This document shows positions 26,380-38,331 of a stretch of DNA of 64,000 nucleotides, piece by piece. The first letter of the stretch is position 1, and every line of letters starts with the position of its first letter. The stretch comes from Liolophura sinensis (Eukaryota; Mollusca; Polyplacophora; Chitonida; Chitonidae), in assembly GCF_032854445.1 (NCBI RefSeq), contig NC_088302.1, positions 35,342,191-35,406,190 of the forward strand, written 5' to 3'. The position numbers and the translations under genes are program-made. The notes below the pieces were generated by a model. The model saw only the letters and a program-made list of their open reading frames with translations. It was not told where the DNA came from and made no database searches.

Positions 26380-26960
26380 AGTTAGTTGCAAATGTGGTCT
26401 TCAACTTTTTTTTCAGTTTTTCTGTAAAAAGAAAAAGACACTAGAAAATAATTTTTGTATGGTGGGTATTTGGGACCATCTTTTGGTATATATAATCCTT
26501 GTGAAATAATGTTATAAATGAAGATGTAACACATGCTTAATAAATACATTTGCGCTAGATTTTAGTTCTTTCTGCAAACAAATGTGTTCATCATGGATTT
26601 TGATCAGATTTATATTTTTATTATATTCATAAATATTATCATAATTCAGATTAAATGCATATGTTTGGATATAAACAACAAATTTGCATTCAAATAAATT
26701 TATTATATGTGCACCTTATCCTTATTTAGAACATTATTATGCAACAACCATAAATACCGAAAAGATGACCCATATATCCACCATACAAAAGATATTTTCA
26801 GATAGTATTTTCTTCTGGAAAAAAAAATTGAATCAAATATAAAAAGACCATATTTGCAAATAAGTTTTGATGATGTTTCTTCTGATTTTGGAATCAGTTT
26901 TATATTTTCTTCTTTAAGATTGTAACACAAAGAAATATATTTGCATCTTCTGAAGTCTTT
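26380..26960. repeat. Local duplicated segment, copy B (downstream of STIM)
   Basis: Second copy of the 22905-23400 segment, same orientation, about 3.4 kb downstream. Shared landmarks include AAAATAATTTTTGTAT, AATGTTATAAATGAAGATGT and CAAACAAATGTGTTCA. It may be a repeat element or a local duplication. Confidence 0.8.
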
Positions 26961-29152
26961 GTATGTTGTCGGTTAATTAAGACATAGTAGTGGATGCATG
27001 TGGACAGGTTAATCTTGATGCCTAAATAAGATATAATCTCCTTCAGAAAATGCCTGTGAGAATGTCCAGGGAACGTGGTGGGCAGATGTGATATCATCTC
27101 TGTCAAATACATTGGACACTATCACTCTCTCTGTCAAACAATGCCTGTAGCAAAGGCATTAGCTGTGATCTTTTTCAGATTAACCCGAATTCTGGATTTT
27201 AATCCACCTTTTCCAGGATTAACACAAACTTCTCCCCACCAACCATTCGCCATTTAGATCTGTAGTTAACAACTTAGTAGTATGTGTGATCAATTTTTTT
27301 GTGTGTGTGGAACTAATCATAGAAATATAATCAGAGCAATTCGTTTCGTTTCAACCAAAATTACTATGCTAAAGTACAGAATGTGTTCCGAGTCGTACTT
27401 TAAAACATATCATATTTTGTCTTAAAATGTAAAGTGACGGCTAAATTGCTCTGTATTATTGCGTGTAGGGAGTTTCTCTATGCCTTATTATTCGATTCTT
27501 ATGGCTGTTTTTAGGGTATGCAACTTTTGAATATGTTCTGTGGTATTATTTACTGTGCACATCAGCTCCTGTGATACGTCTTACAGAGTTACAGTTTTTT
27601 TTACGCTTCCAGTGTCTTTTAAAACGAGCAAACAAGTCGAATTTTATACCAGACATGTATATACATATATACAAATTAGACAAGGGCCTTAAAAGACATT
27701 ATTTGTGTCAACTCGAGGCCCACACTGAGGAAGACTTGTATTTTGGTACTGGTCATGGTACGGAACTGGAAATCTTGTCATCTTGGTAACAAAGGTGATT
27801 GTTTGAATTTGTAAATGCAGTTTTGATCACATCCTAGACCCATTCCACAAATCCAGTTTTGACTTCACTTTGTGATTTTAATTTTTGAGGAAAAATATCG
27901 CTCTGTGGAATCTATCCAGAGTTGTAGGCCTTGGTTTACGCCATGTCTGCAGCCATGTTGGAAAGTTTTGAAGGCATGACCTCATAATTTAATAGCCTGA
28001 TGTTCTTCGTTCCTGATGTTAGCAATTTTGGTGACCAATACTTTTCTTCAGGTTGGATGTATTCATTTTTTTTTAACATTAATGTCGCCATATGTGATGA
28101 TGATGATGGTTTCTCTGATACTTGTTCGTGAATGTCCTCTGCTGATGTAAAGTCCACATGTACAATTAAGCCGTTGAATGGTTGTTTATGACGCTCGTCT
28201 GTTGTACAGAAATCGAATGTGGACATATTTTTATGGCGAACGAGTGCAAATTGTTGATTGTATTTGCCCCGTTGATGATATACAGGTAAACATAAAATTG
28301 TTGATGATTAAAAACTGAAACAGAAGCTCCACGTGATTTGCCTTCTTTCATTCATTTTTTTTTATCTATTCCTGTATAGAAAGATGCTGATACCACCACA
28401 AACATTGTGACACTTTTGAACATTCTAAAGTTTATCGAATACCGATCGTCTTTCACCAGTATGACCAGCAAATCTTTTTCTGGAAAGTTCGTCTGTATGT
28501 CTAGAAAGGTGGATAATTTACCCTGATTTTCCTTTATATCTCGAACAGACTGGCGTCGTTTAATTAACATCAGATCTGGGGATCACGAAGCAAACTTGAG
28601 TCAAAGATCTGTTTTATATCAAGATTTCACACTAAAATTTAAGTTTGACTTGGTCGATATCACGGAAGGTCATGTGACTGCGAATCTTATGTTTTGGACA
28701 GAAATCTGTTTTAAATATTAAGATCGGTCTGTGGCAAACTTAAATCGATCCCGAGGACATCTGAAATACACTCACCAATTTAGGTTCCTTTAGATATGAT
28801 GCAATATTATATTGTCGTTAATGTAGCCGTTAAAAGACGATCAAATTTAATGAAAATATCTCCACTGGTTACTTCTTGCGCGGTTTCCATAATCTTTTCA
28901 CAACTTGGATCATTTGAATGCGATACACTTGCTTATAAACACTGCACTTAAAATGTGAGTTCAGATTTAAGATTTAAAAGCAAGAGTCATCAATGAACAA
29001 CCACCTGGACACTGATAAAAACTGGTATTAAAACACCTGGGCTAGTGAAAGTTTCAAGATAAGGCCTGTAAGTACCGGTGCCTGCATATACTATTGTACC
29101 TTCCACTCTTATGTTATGTGTGCACTTGGCACGTAGATTCCAGCGAATAGAC

Positions 29153-32100
29153 ATGTCCTATTTACTGCTCTTGGTTGGAGCGGTGACCTTTGGTAAGTGG
29201 TTATTCCAATCCATACAAGGTTTTGAAAAAATGTCCTTGTTCAACTAATTAATGACTTCAAAATATTCAGGCACCGTTTGTTGAGGTCTTTTCTTTTCAG
29301 GAGGCAGGTGAAGAAATTCAACAAATCGTTCAATGTAACCTACACACCCTGCTTCTGTTCTGCTCGGGACTGATTGACCATTTTGATATTGGGATGTGCA
29401 TTGTAGTTTTTCATTTAGTTTTAAACCACGGGAATATCTGACCTCTTGTACATGTGAGGATGTACTAAGGTCTAGTTATATCCCGATTAATACTAGATCT
29501 GACCCAGGCATATGTTTTACCCGTGCAACTTTTACCGGGGAATAATGAACCGAAAAATTTTTCAACGTGTGAAGAAATGTTAACGGGAATACTTGTGATT
29601 GAAACGACGATCAATGCATTTTAAGTTTCTTATGTGATCTTGTGTTGGTTTCATTTAACTGAAATATAGACGCATTGTTTGTCGGGTTTTTTGATTGAGA
29701 TATTGATCTAAGGTAAGGGAAATGCATGGAGTCGTCGAAAAGCAGAATCACAGACAAGATATCCAGAAAAATTAAACGTGAAAACAATATTGAATGCACT
29801 TGACTAGTATTGGAGTTCTGCTTTCGAGATCTTCCCTAAATGCATATTGGGACATATCAGAGGCCAAGAAAACGAGTAAATGTTCAACAGAGGAAGGGTT
29901 ATGCATTTTTTGCTCCTAAGGAAGTCTATATAAAGACCTGCTATACATTGATTTTAGCAATGGCACTGTGTGAGCACTGGTCTTTCGACGATCTTCGTAT
30001 TTATAAGCTTATAAAAGTAGTGAAATGCAATATTCTGTGAACAAATATCTTATGTGAATATGTACAGGCTTGATTGCTATAGGACACATTCTTAATAGCT
30101 TATTCTGCGATGCATGGAATCCTTTATTCATACAAGTTTTGATCATATCAGTTTTTTCAGATATTGTCTTAATAAGCCAGTGACTTTATAATTACATATA
30201 AAGAGAATGTCAGATGGAGACAACATTAGGTCTAAATTATTTAGTCCCTAATTTGGATGTTATATTTATTGTATAACATCTGACTATACATGTATATATG
30301 TGTCATGCTCAGGGCTGGCCAGCGCGCAGTTCGATCCTAACTGTGACGGAAAGCAGGTCATCGTTCACCTGTTCGAGTGGAAATGGACAGATATTGCCAA
30401 AGAATGTACGCGCTTCCTTGGGCCGATGGGGTTCTGTGGTGTGCAGGTGAGTTCAGCAAGCAACAGCCTGCCGTGTGTAATCAGTATGGTGGTCGAGAAG
30501 GACCCTCGCTGTATCCATAACTTCAACTGTATATAGTTTCTAGCATTCAACCCAATAAGTTCATTCAAACAACTGCGCCTGTATAGGAAAAGGGAAAATA
30601 TAGATGCCTCTTTTCTTTTTATCAAGTGCAACACCGTTGCCACATATGCACTCGAAGCACCTTAGCATCTAGTTGACTGTCCTCAGACATTTAGAAATAA
30701 TAAAGAAATTATGCTTTGTCAGTTACTCGTCTCTTTTATGAATTTTTCATTCACACCAAAAAGCCAATCGGTTTTGTTCGAGAAGGCTTAAATGATTATT
30801 ATATTCCTATTTATCCTTTATGACTGTCTTATCCAAATACAAGGTTATTTCAATGTAACAACAATGTAAAGAATGGACAGTCATTAAAATCGCAGGCTTT
30901 TGGAGGCCTTTTCAGAACCCATGTCTGACAAAGATCCCTGATTTTAACTTGAGTTTACGTGTACCACTAAATATAAGCAGCAGAAGAATAATGATAATCC
31001 TAACACATACAATGCCTGAATGGCTTGAACTCCTAGTAAATATATCAATAATAATCATGAATCTGGAGTTAACCATATCTGCAAAGGTTATACAGGCATA
31101 ATCTTAATACATTTTTTTTTGTTATGCCACATACTGACCCTACCAAATTCATTGCAGTTAGTCAAACTAAGCACGCACGTGGCGTGCAAACCGACCTTTT
31201 CAGACTCACCTATACATGTCATATGTACATAAGCCGGAAATCACTCCTGCTTACATAAACTACTTATGGTGGCCTATACAGTTAAGCCCTGGTGGATAAA
31301 AAGAGTTTACATAAACAAATATATGTTTCTCCTAGAATTCTGACCAAGAATTCATACTATATAATTAGCATCTTGCCACTGTTTCCAGGGGTACTGTAAG
31401 TTCAAGGGTTTTCGTGTCCATGCCCAAATACAAACATAGAAATTCCTTGGCAGTCAGAATTTTTTCACGGGAAGGATAACTAATAAAACAGAGAGAATTG
31501 TTGAAATCGATTGAAATACTTCGTAAGTCACACAGAATGAAATATCCAGTCATAAAAACGAAATGATATTTTAAATTTCCCCTTGTATAACTAGTCGTGG
31601 TACCCAACACCACGATAAATAAACTGTAATGAAATTTTAAACAATATCGATGTAAGAATCTCGGTTTGCGATAATATTTTTATTCGCAAGAGTAAAATAA
31701 GGTTATGGACTGTCCTGAATTGAATATAAAAATTATTCAGGTGTGCAAATAAACGTTGAGCTCTTTTATTGAATAGGAATGGCCATAAACAAATTGGTGA
31801 AGATTCACACTACTGGCTTAACCTGAAATTTTAGGCTGAATTAGCTTCTTCATTCTACCTGTTCACACTCAGTTGTGTGGTCATTTAAGGATATACCTTC
31901 TTTTCCACAGAACACAGTAATATAGAGAAATCGTTAATTGAAATAAATCAAATGAAGCTTCGATTCATCGCAATGTCTTCAAATAATTGAAAATTTTGCT
32001 AAACTTCTACTCCTTACTTGGTTGTCACTGGTGATGATAACCTGAAAGCCTTAGCATTGAATGGCATTACTGTTACTAATAACTATCCACACAAAGCAAC

Positions 32101-35100
32101 TACAAAAGTAACTACCCTAGCAAATTAAATATTTGAAAAATTCTAATTCACTCCTTTAGGTGTGTAATTATATGTTTGTCCGCAGATTTCCCCGCCTAAT
32201 GAACATATCATGATAACCAAGCCGGAAGCGGATAGGCCATGGTGGGAGCGCTATCAACCAATCAGCTACTAGCTGAAGAGTAGAGGCGGGACTGAGCAGC
32301 AGCTGAAGGACATGGTCGCCACCTGTAATAATGCGGGGGTTAGGTAATGCGGTTTGTTGTGATGGCAGGGTTAGGTAATGTGGTTTGTTATAATGCCAGA
32401 GTTAGGTAATGTGGTTTGTTGCAATGCGGTAGTTAGGTAAGGTGGTTTGTTGTGATGCCAGATTTAAGTAATGCGGTTTAACTTTCATAGAGAAGTTTAG
32501 GTTATGTGGTTTGTTGTAATGCCAGGTTTAGGTAATATTGTTTGTTGAACGTCAGATGTACGTAACATAATTACTGTAATGCGGAAGTTTTGTTCTTGTG
32601 GTTTGCTTTAATACTGGAGTTAGGTATGTTGTAATGCCGGATTGATTTTGTAGGATATTCGTGGACGGCGTGCTGAATCACATGGCTGGACTGAACAGAC
32701 GAGGTACCGGGATAGCCGGCAGCAGTTTTAACTCGGATGATTTCGACTTTCCAGGTGTCCCCTACAGCAAGTCCAACTTCCACTCAAGGTCCGATTGTCC
32801 TTCTGGGGACGGCAATGTGAACAATTACGGGGACCCGAAGAACGTACGGAACTGTTACCTGGTGGGACTGACGGACCTGGATCAGAGTCAGTCTTACGTC
32901 CGCCAGAAACAAGTCGCTTACCTCAACAGCCTGATTGACATCGGTGTAGCGGGGTTCAGGTTAGATGCCTCTAAACATATGTGGCCAAACGACTTAGGCG
33001 CCATCATCCACGCCACAAAGGATCTCAACAGCAAGTGGTTCAAACCGGGAGCCAGAGCCTTTTTCATGCACGAAGTCATTGACAGGAATGACGGAGCGGT
33101 GAAAACACAGGACTATGAGAATCTGGGGATTGTAACAGAGTTCCGATACTCCCAGAAACTTGCCTGGGGCACAGGGAATTTCGGCCAACTCAACGGCGTC
33201 GTCGACTACGGTTGGGGGATGGAGAAGTCGGATCGCGCGCTTGTGTTCGTAGATAACCATGACAACCAGCGTGGTCATGGTGGTGGCGGGGATGTCGTCA
33301 CGTTTAAAGACCCTCGCAAGTACAAGTTCGCCGTTGCCTTCATGTTGGCCAATGACTATGGGTTCACACGGGTGATGAGCAGTTACAATTTCAACGGCGA
33401 CTCCGACGGTCCACCCCATAACGCCGATTACTCCGCCAAGGATGTGACCATCAACGCCGACGGGAGCTGTGGCAACGGCTGGGTCTGCGAGCATCGCTGG
33501 AAACCAATCGCCAACATGGTGAAGTTCAGGAATGCGGTGGCGGGAACCGGCAAATCTCATTGGAGGAATGAAAACGACGAGGTCTCCTTTTCCAGGGGCG
33601 GGAAAGGTTTCTTCGCCATGGCAAAGAAAGGCCACATGGATGTCACGTTAAATACGGGGTTGCCACCCGGTGAATACTGTGATATCATCCATGACTGTGC
33701 AACAAAGATCAACGTGGACGGGAGCGGAATGGCCCATATTGTTATCAGCAACAATGATGAGCCTATTGCGGCATTCTACGTAGGTAAGTCTTGGACAATA
33801 TAATCGCTGTAACACTTATAGCAAAACAATTCAGTCAAACCATATGCGTTTATTGCACTGAATTACCTCCCCTGAAGTCCCTCTCCAGTTTCAAAGATGC
33901 GTTTTGACTGAAACGCATTATGTATTTGTCCCAGGTGAATTAGTGAATATGTATTAGTCCCAGGCTTTTAGGAGTAAAGTGTGCTTTGGTGTGACCTCAG
34001 CAAATGACTGACAAGTTTCGGAGTGAGCGGTGTAAGCTAGTTGAAGATTTAACATTAAGGAATGCTTTAATTTTGTTTATTTGACTCATTTGGAAAGCCC
34101 ATGATAGACGGTATGTATTTTTTCAATCCATTCGGAGGTATTTTTAAAATCCTTACCCTAATTAAACACAATAAACAGCTTCGACACATTGTTAAGCTGG
34201 AAAACATGGGCTTCATTCAAGATCTCGACATTTCTCCGACTCGTAAAGGATGATATCATGTTGTTTTTGTTTTTTTTTCACATTCTGTTTACATTCTACA
34301 TACTTTAACAGGCGAAGTCTCATAGTTTCACGCCTCAAAAATTCACGCCTCAAACATTCACGCCTCAAACATTCACGCCTCAAAAACTAATCATGCGTAC
34401 GTCATAGTCCTGTAACAAGGGAGGTTACTCCGAGACTCGAACTACATGCATGCACGTCGTGTTATCGAGGTGAGGTTTCAGAAAAATAGGTTTCCATCAG
34501 AAGTACGTCAATCGCCAGACATATGCGTACCATTTTTACTTATGGCTTATCTTTTTTGTTTCGCCGTCGTACGGCGTAAAACACAGATCAAATAAATAAA
34601 TAAATATTTTGTTGAAGGTGGGCACGGTGGGGATGGTCATACCCAGGGTCCGGTCGTCACCCAGCCTCATGTGACGTTACCCCCGGGCACCTCTGGGCCG
34701 GGCTTCACTGAAGGATGGGAGAGAACGGTGATCTTCATCTACAAACCGACCATGCCAGGCCAGGACATGTTCGTGAGAGGCGGGCTAGATCACACCAGAC
34801 GACCTGGTAAAATGTAGTAATGCGATTACGGAGCTATTGGTCATAGCAAAGCTTTTATACGTTACAACATCTATCAAAAAATAATCTGCTAAATTTAACA
34901 AAAACTCTGTTATCTGAGTGATGCTACAATGCATTCTGTTATGGCAGCAGATAATTCTACTGAATATAACACACATATTCTATTAATTCAACACAGCGAT
35001 TCTATTAGACTAAGATGATGTTATGTTGAATATGACACACTATTGTGTTATAATAACAGAATACATTCTTGCAACACTCAGACAACAGACTTTCTAAAAG

Positions 35101-36135
35101 AAGATTGTTTTTTTTTTTTTTTTAGTGATGTTTGACATTTTCATGATTGCTCTGTTAATCGTGACAAGCTACTATACCCTTAACATCAGCGATGAACTTT
35201 ATTGATCTGGGGTTTTACACCATGCATTACGTCATATTTCACTGAAATGAAGCAGAGCAGGTATACTGGTAGAAGATTACATAAACAAAGCAAAAATTGA
35301 AATACTTGATATAGTACTAGTGTGATATAGTGTGATATATTCCACACGTAGGTACACGTAACTAAGTAATGGTATACGAAATGGAGAAGAAATGTCGATC
35401 ATGTCTAATAGATAGTTTATAAATCCATCCGAATTACAGGCTGCGTTAACGACGCCACGACGAGCAAATGTGCCATTCCCATCAAACACAGACCGGAAGC
35501 CGGAACAGGAAGCTACGGTAAATTCCACGCATGGTTAAAAGGAGATAACTATTTGGATTGGTATGGTGCCGAAACTGGACAAGGTTCATACAACGGGCAA
35601 CGAGCCGAGGGAACCCCGGCGCTGTGGACAACCAACAAACCCAGTAACCCGTCATACGACCCCTTAAATAAGTACGTGTTTACCTGTGTTTCTCTAACTG
35701 GATTATGTATCTGAGATGCCCATCTGGGTGACAGATACCGGGTGGTCATGTAGATATTTGTCCATCTGTGTAACAAATACGGTGACCATCTAAGTCGATT
35801 TTCAGTTGTCCGTCAGTGTTACGGATACGGTGATAACCAATAAGCTACGTCAGTTAATCATATATATGTCAGATGTTCTTCTGTGTTACAGGTACGGTGA
35901 CCACTACTGGATGGTGGACGTGGACATGGACTGCTCACGGACCCTGGGCGGTTGGTTTGAAGTTAAAGCAGTGGTTAACGGTGGCTGGGAGGGTAGATTA
36001 TCAACAGGAGCGGCGTCATGCACCGGGACGGCTGGGGGAAGCGCACCGTTCACGTCTGCCAACCATGCGGCACGCTGCGGCTTTATTAACGTCTTGCACT
36101 TCGACAGCAACGCCTGTGAAATCAACGAATTCTGA
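29153..36135 (+). CDS. AMY: Secreted alpha-amylase (GH13) with extra C-terminal domain; internal TAG at codon 87
   Basis: Hydrolyses alpha-1,4 bonds of starch and glycogen, normally as a secreted digestive enzyme. Exons: 29153-29192, 30313-30446, 32186-32343, 32654-33783, 34618-34806, 35440-35671, 35892-36135; all junctions keep phase, giving 708 codons. Residues 1-18 form a signal peptide ([15 protein letters not shown]). [36 protein letters not shown] and [13 protein letters not shown] identify the animal family. The catalytic triad is D215, E251, D314; the chloride-site residues R213, N312 and the R of [10 protein letters not shown] are present. Residues 488-708 (last three exons) form a Gly/Pro linker and a Cys- and Trp-containing domain beginning [17 protein letters not shown], matching the optional C-terminal domain of molluscan amylases, function unknown. 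The defect is TAG at 32270-32272, where homologues have Lys or Gln, so this may be a null allele, pseudogene or readthrough gene. Confidence 0.92.
32186..32343 (+). pseudogene. AMY: Amylase exon 3 carrying the premature TAG
   Basis: Reads [20 protein letters not shown] then [31 protein letters not shown] in one frame, with correct phase at both ends, so this is a substitution-type nonsense codon, not an indel. The next base is C, the context most permissive for readthrough in many eukaryotes. The rest of the gene shows no decay, so a young pseudogene, a null allele or a sequencing error all remain possible. The donor at 32344 (GTTAG|GTAATG) is copied in tandem downstream. Confidence 0.8.
32338..32560 (+). 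repeat. Minisatellite of amylase exon 3 donor copies (about 31 bp unit)
   Basis: The exon 3 border GGGTTAG|GTAATGCGGTTT is followed by about six imperfect copies of GTTAGGTAATGTGGTTTGTT plus GTAATGCCA. Several copies preserve TTAGGTAATG, the true donor with its last exon bases. The array starts exactly at the exon border. Confidence 0.88.
34320..34390. repeat. Short tandem repeat ATTCACGCCTCAAA
   Basis: Four copies of a 14-15 base unit (TTCACGCCTCAAA) in the intron between amylase exons 4 and 5. Confidence 0.85.
34553..34606 (+). repeat. SINE 3' end abutting amylase exon 5
   Basis: CGCCGTCGTACGGCGTAAAA followed by CAGATCAAATAAATAAATAAAT is the 3' end of the (AAAT)-tailed SINE. The tail stops about a dozen bases before the acceptor of exon 5 (34618), so the SINE tail occupies the place of the usual polypyrimidine tract. 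Confidence 0.75.
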
Positions 36136-38331
36136 CCCTAAGCCTTTAACCCCTAAATATATAGCTTACGCTTTTGTTTCATACGTGTCTGAGTTTTTAA
36201 TCGACTTTTATTCTTTTTTTAATCTGACATTTTAGCTCGCCGTTACGAAGTAGGGCGAAGTATTGTAAGTGTGTGTGGTGGAGGCGGGGGGTAAGTGGGG
36301 TCGGTGTTGGTGTCGGTGTCCGAGTAAGCTTTTATGTTTGGGTCAGCTGACTAAGGTTTTATGTTTGGGTCTGCTAGTCTCACCGTTTTCACATGATCTT
36401 TATTAAACTTGGTGGGAATGATGATCATGATATAGGTGTAGGCCTATATGTAATACAGCACGGTACGTACAACGTTACCCCTACAAGATTTAGGCCGATA
36501 TGTAATACAGCACGGTACGCACAACGTTTGCTCCTACAAGGTGTAGGCCTATATGTAAGACAGCACAGTACACAAAACGTTTGCTCATACAAGGTAAAGG
36601 CCTATATATAATATAGCATAGTACGCAGATCGGTTGGTCCTTTAAGGTGTATGCCTATATGCAATGCAACACAGTACACAAAACGTTTACCCCTAGAAGG
36701 TGTAGGCCTATATGAAATACAGCACGGCACGTACAACATTTATCCCAACAAAGTGTAGGCCTATATGTAATACAGCACGGTACCCAGAACGTTTACCCCT
36801 ACAAGGTGTAGGCCTATATGTAATACAGCACGGTACGCAGAACGTTTACCTCTACAAGGTGTAGGCCTATATCTAATACAGCGCGGTACTTACAACGTCT
36901 ACCTCTACAATGTGTAGGCTTATATGTAATACAGCACAGTGCAAGGTGTAGGCCTACATATAATACAGCACAGTACACTGATCGTTTGATCCTAGAAGGT
37001 GTAGGCCTATATGTAATACAACACAGTACGCAGATTCGGTTAGTAGTCGAGAAGCTCCAATTTGTTGTTTCCATCTTTACTGAACGACCATGACACGATC
37101 ATTTTTCTATGACTGACGTAATGATTACGTTGTCAGGTTGACAATAAACTTTACTGTATTAAAGTGTCCTACACTATAAACTTAACGATCTGGTCCTTTA
37201 TGGCTTAGCTCTCACCATATCTGGATAGGCCAAGTGGTGTTAGGCCTATTGTCAGTGCAGTTCGACTGCGGAAACCGCTATGCTGTTTTTAACATGGCGT
37301 TATAGTCAGGCAGCACCATATAAATAAGGTGACAGTGGACAGGGAGACAACGTCGTGAAATGATCGAAATAATTAAGAATATTGATACATTGTTAATAAG
37401 GCAACGTGTTCGAATCTAGCTGCCGCTTGTGCTAAGACGATAATTTGTCATCTTCCAAGATCTAGCCAGGTGTTTACTCAGTTCTCAGACTCAGTCATGT
37501 GTCTTTCATCCACAAACCTTTACCGGAGTCGTATACACACCGAAATAATCTAGAGTGCAACAGGAGAGACCATCACTTCTCAAATACATAGATGATCTTC
37601 TCTGCTAGTCCAACGTTGGATCAGTGGTAGATCAAAAACAAAAGAGTTTCCCGAAACAAGTCCGCCACATTCCGTCCTGAGTTATGCACAATTAATAACA
37701 GTTCATTATACAGGTACATGCTGAGGACTAAATATTTAATGGTTTCGAAGGGAACACGCTGTAACGCCTGTCCTTATAATGCGCGAGTATACTGTTAAAC
37801 GCCTGAACGAGTTGTTCTAACGAAGACTTAGGTCCCCGTAAGAAGATTAAGATTGCACAGTTGTGACTTTTTACTCTTAAGTGAACCACTGACGACGGAA
37901 GGCGGAATAGATTAAGTTATTAACACACACAGGGGGTTTTGGATTAAGGTTAGAGCTTTGGGGAGAAGTGAAAACGAGATTTAGGAAAGCGTTCTGACAT
38001 GTATATACTGTGTTCTTGTGTTGGCTCCAGTCGACGTAACCAAGTTCGGAAATACAGTGGTGGAAACGTTTCGATGGTATAGATCGATCTGTTAACATCG
38101 AAACTGCTTGAAGAAACTTCTGTGGAATCGCAGGGAATTTTAGTTACCGGTTTTAGTGCCTATTTACCTTCTGTCAACTGAAAGACCAAAAAGCTAATTG
38201 AGTGTCAAAGATGGATTTACGTGTATAGTGTAATAGTATCGACATAGGTCTACCTGTTCGGAGGCCATCTTAGTCGTTGTTGCGGTTGGCGTTCACTTAA
38301 TTTCAACTGGTACCCGAAATACACACGGGTG
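36136..38331. other. Amylase 3' flank and intergenic region
   Basis: Contains a 53 bp minisatellite (36430-37045), an AATAAA at 37143-37148 that could serve as a late amylase polyadenylation signal, and a weak tRNA-SINE-like stretch (37380-37550, GTGTTCGAATCTAGC). No further gene seen. The last few hundred bases before 38332 presumably hold the promoter and 5' UTR of the next gene, but no TATA box is clear. Confidence 0.5.
36430..37045. repeat. Minisatellite, about 53 bp unit, about 12 copies
   Basis: Unit contains GGTGTAGGCCTATATGTAAT, then ACAGCACGGTACGCA and ACGTTTACCCCTAC. Copies diverge by substitutions and one is shortened near 36940. It begins about 300 bases after the amylase stop. 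Confidence 0.93.

Larger units (their letters stand above)
24019..29152. other. STIM 3' UTR and STIM-amylase intergenic region
   Basis: No AATAAA occurs soon after the STIM stop; the first is at 25516-25521, so the 3' UTR could be about 1.5 kb. The region then holds repeat copy B (26380-26960) and a minus-strand stretch with two broken open frames (27936-28570). Just upstream of the amylase start, ATAAAA and TATTAAAA strings near 29013-29033 could be a core promoter; this is a weak guess. Confidence 0.5.

Noticed and set aside
32994-33635. 213-codon minus-strand frame
   Set aside because: Lies opposite the large amylase exon; a shadow of its GC-rich codons.
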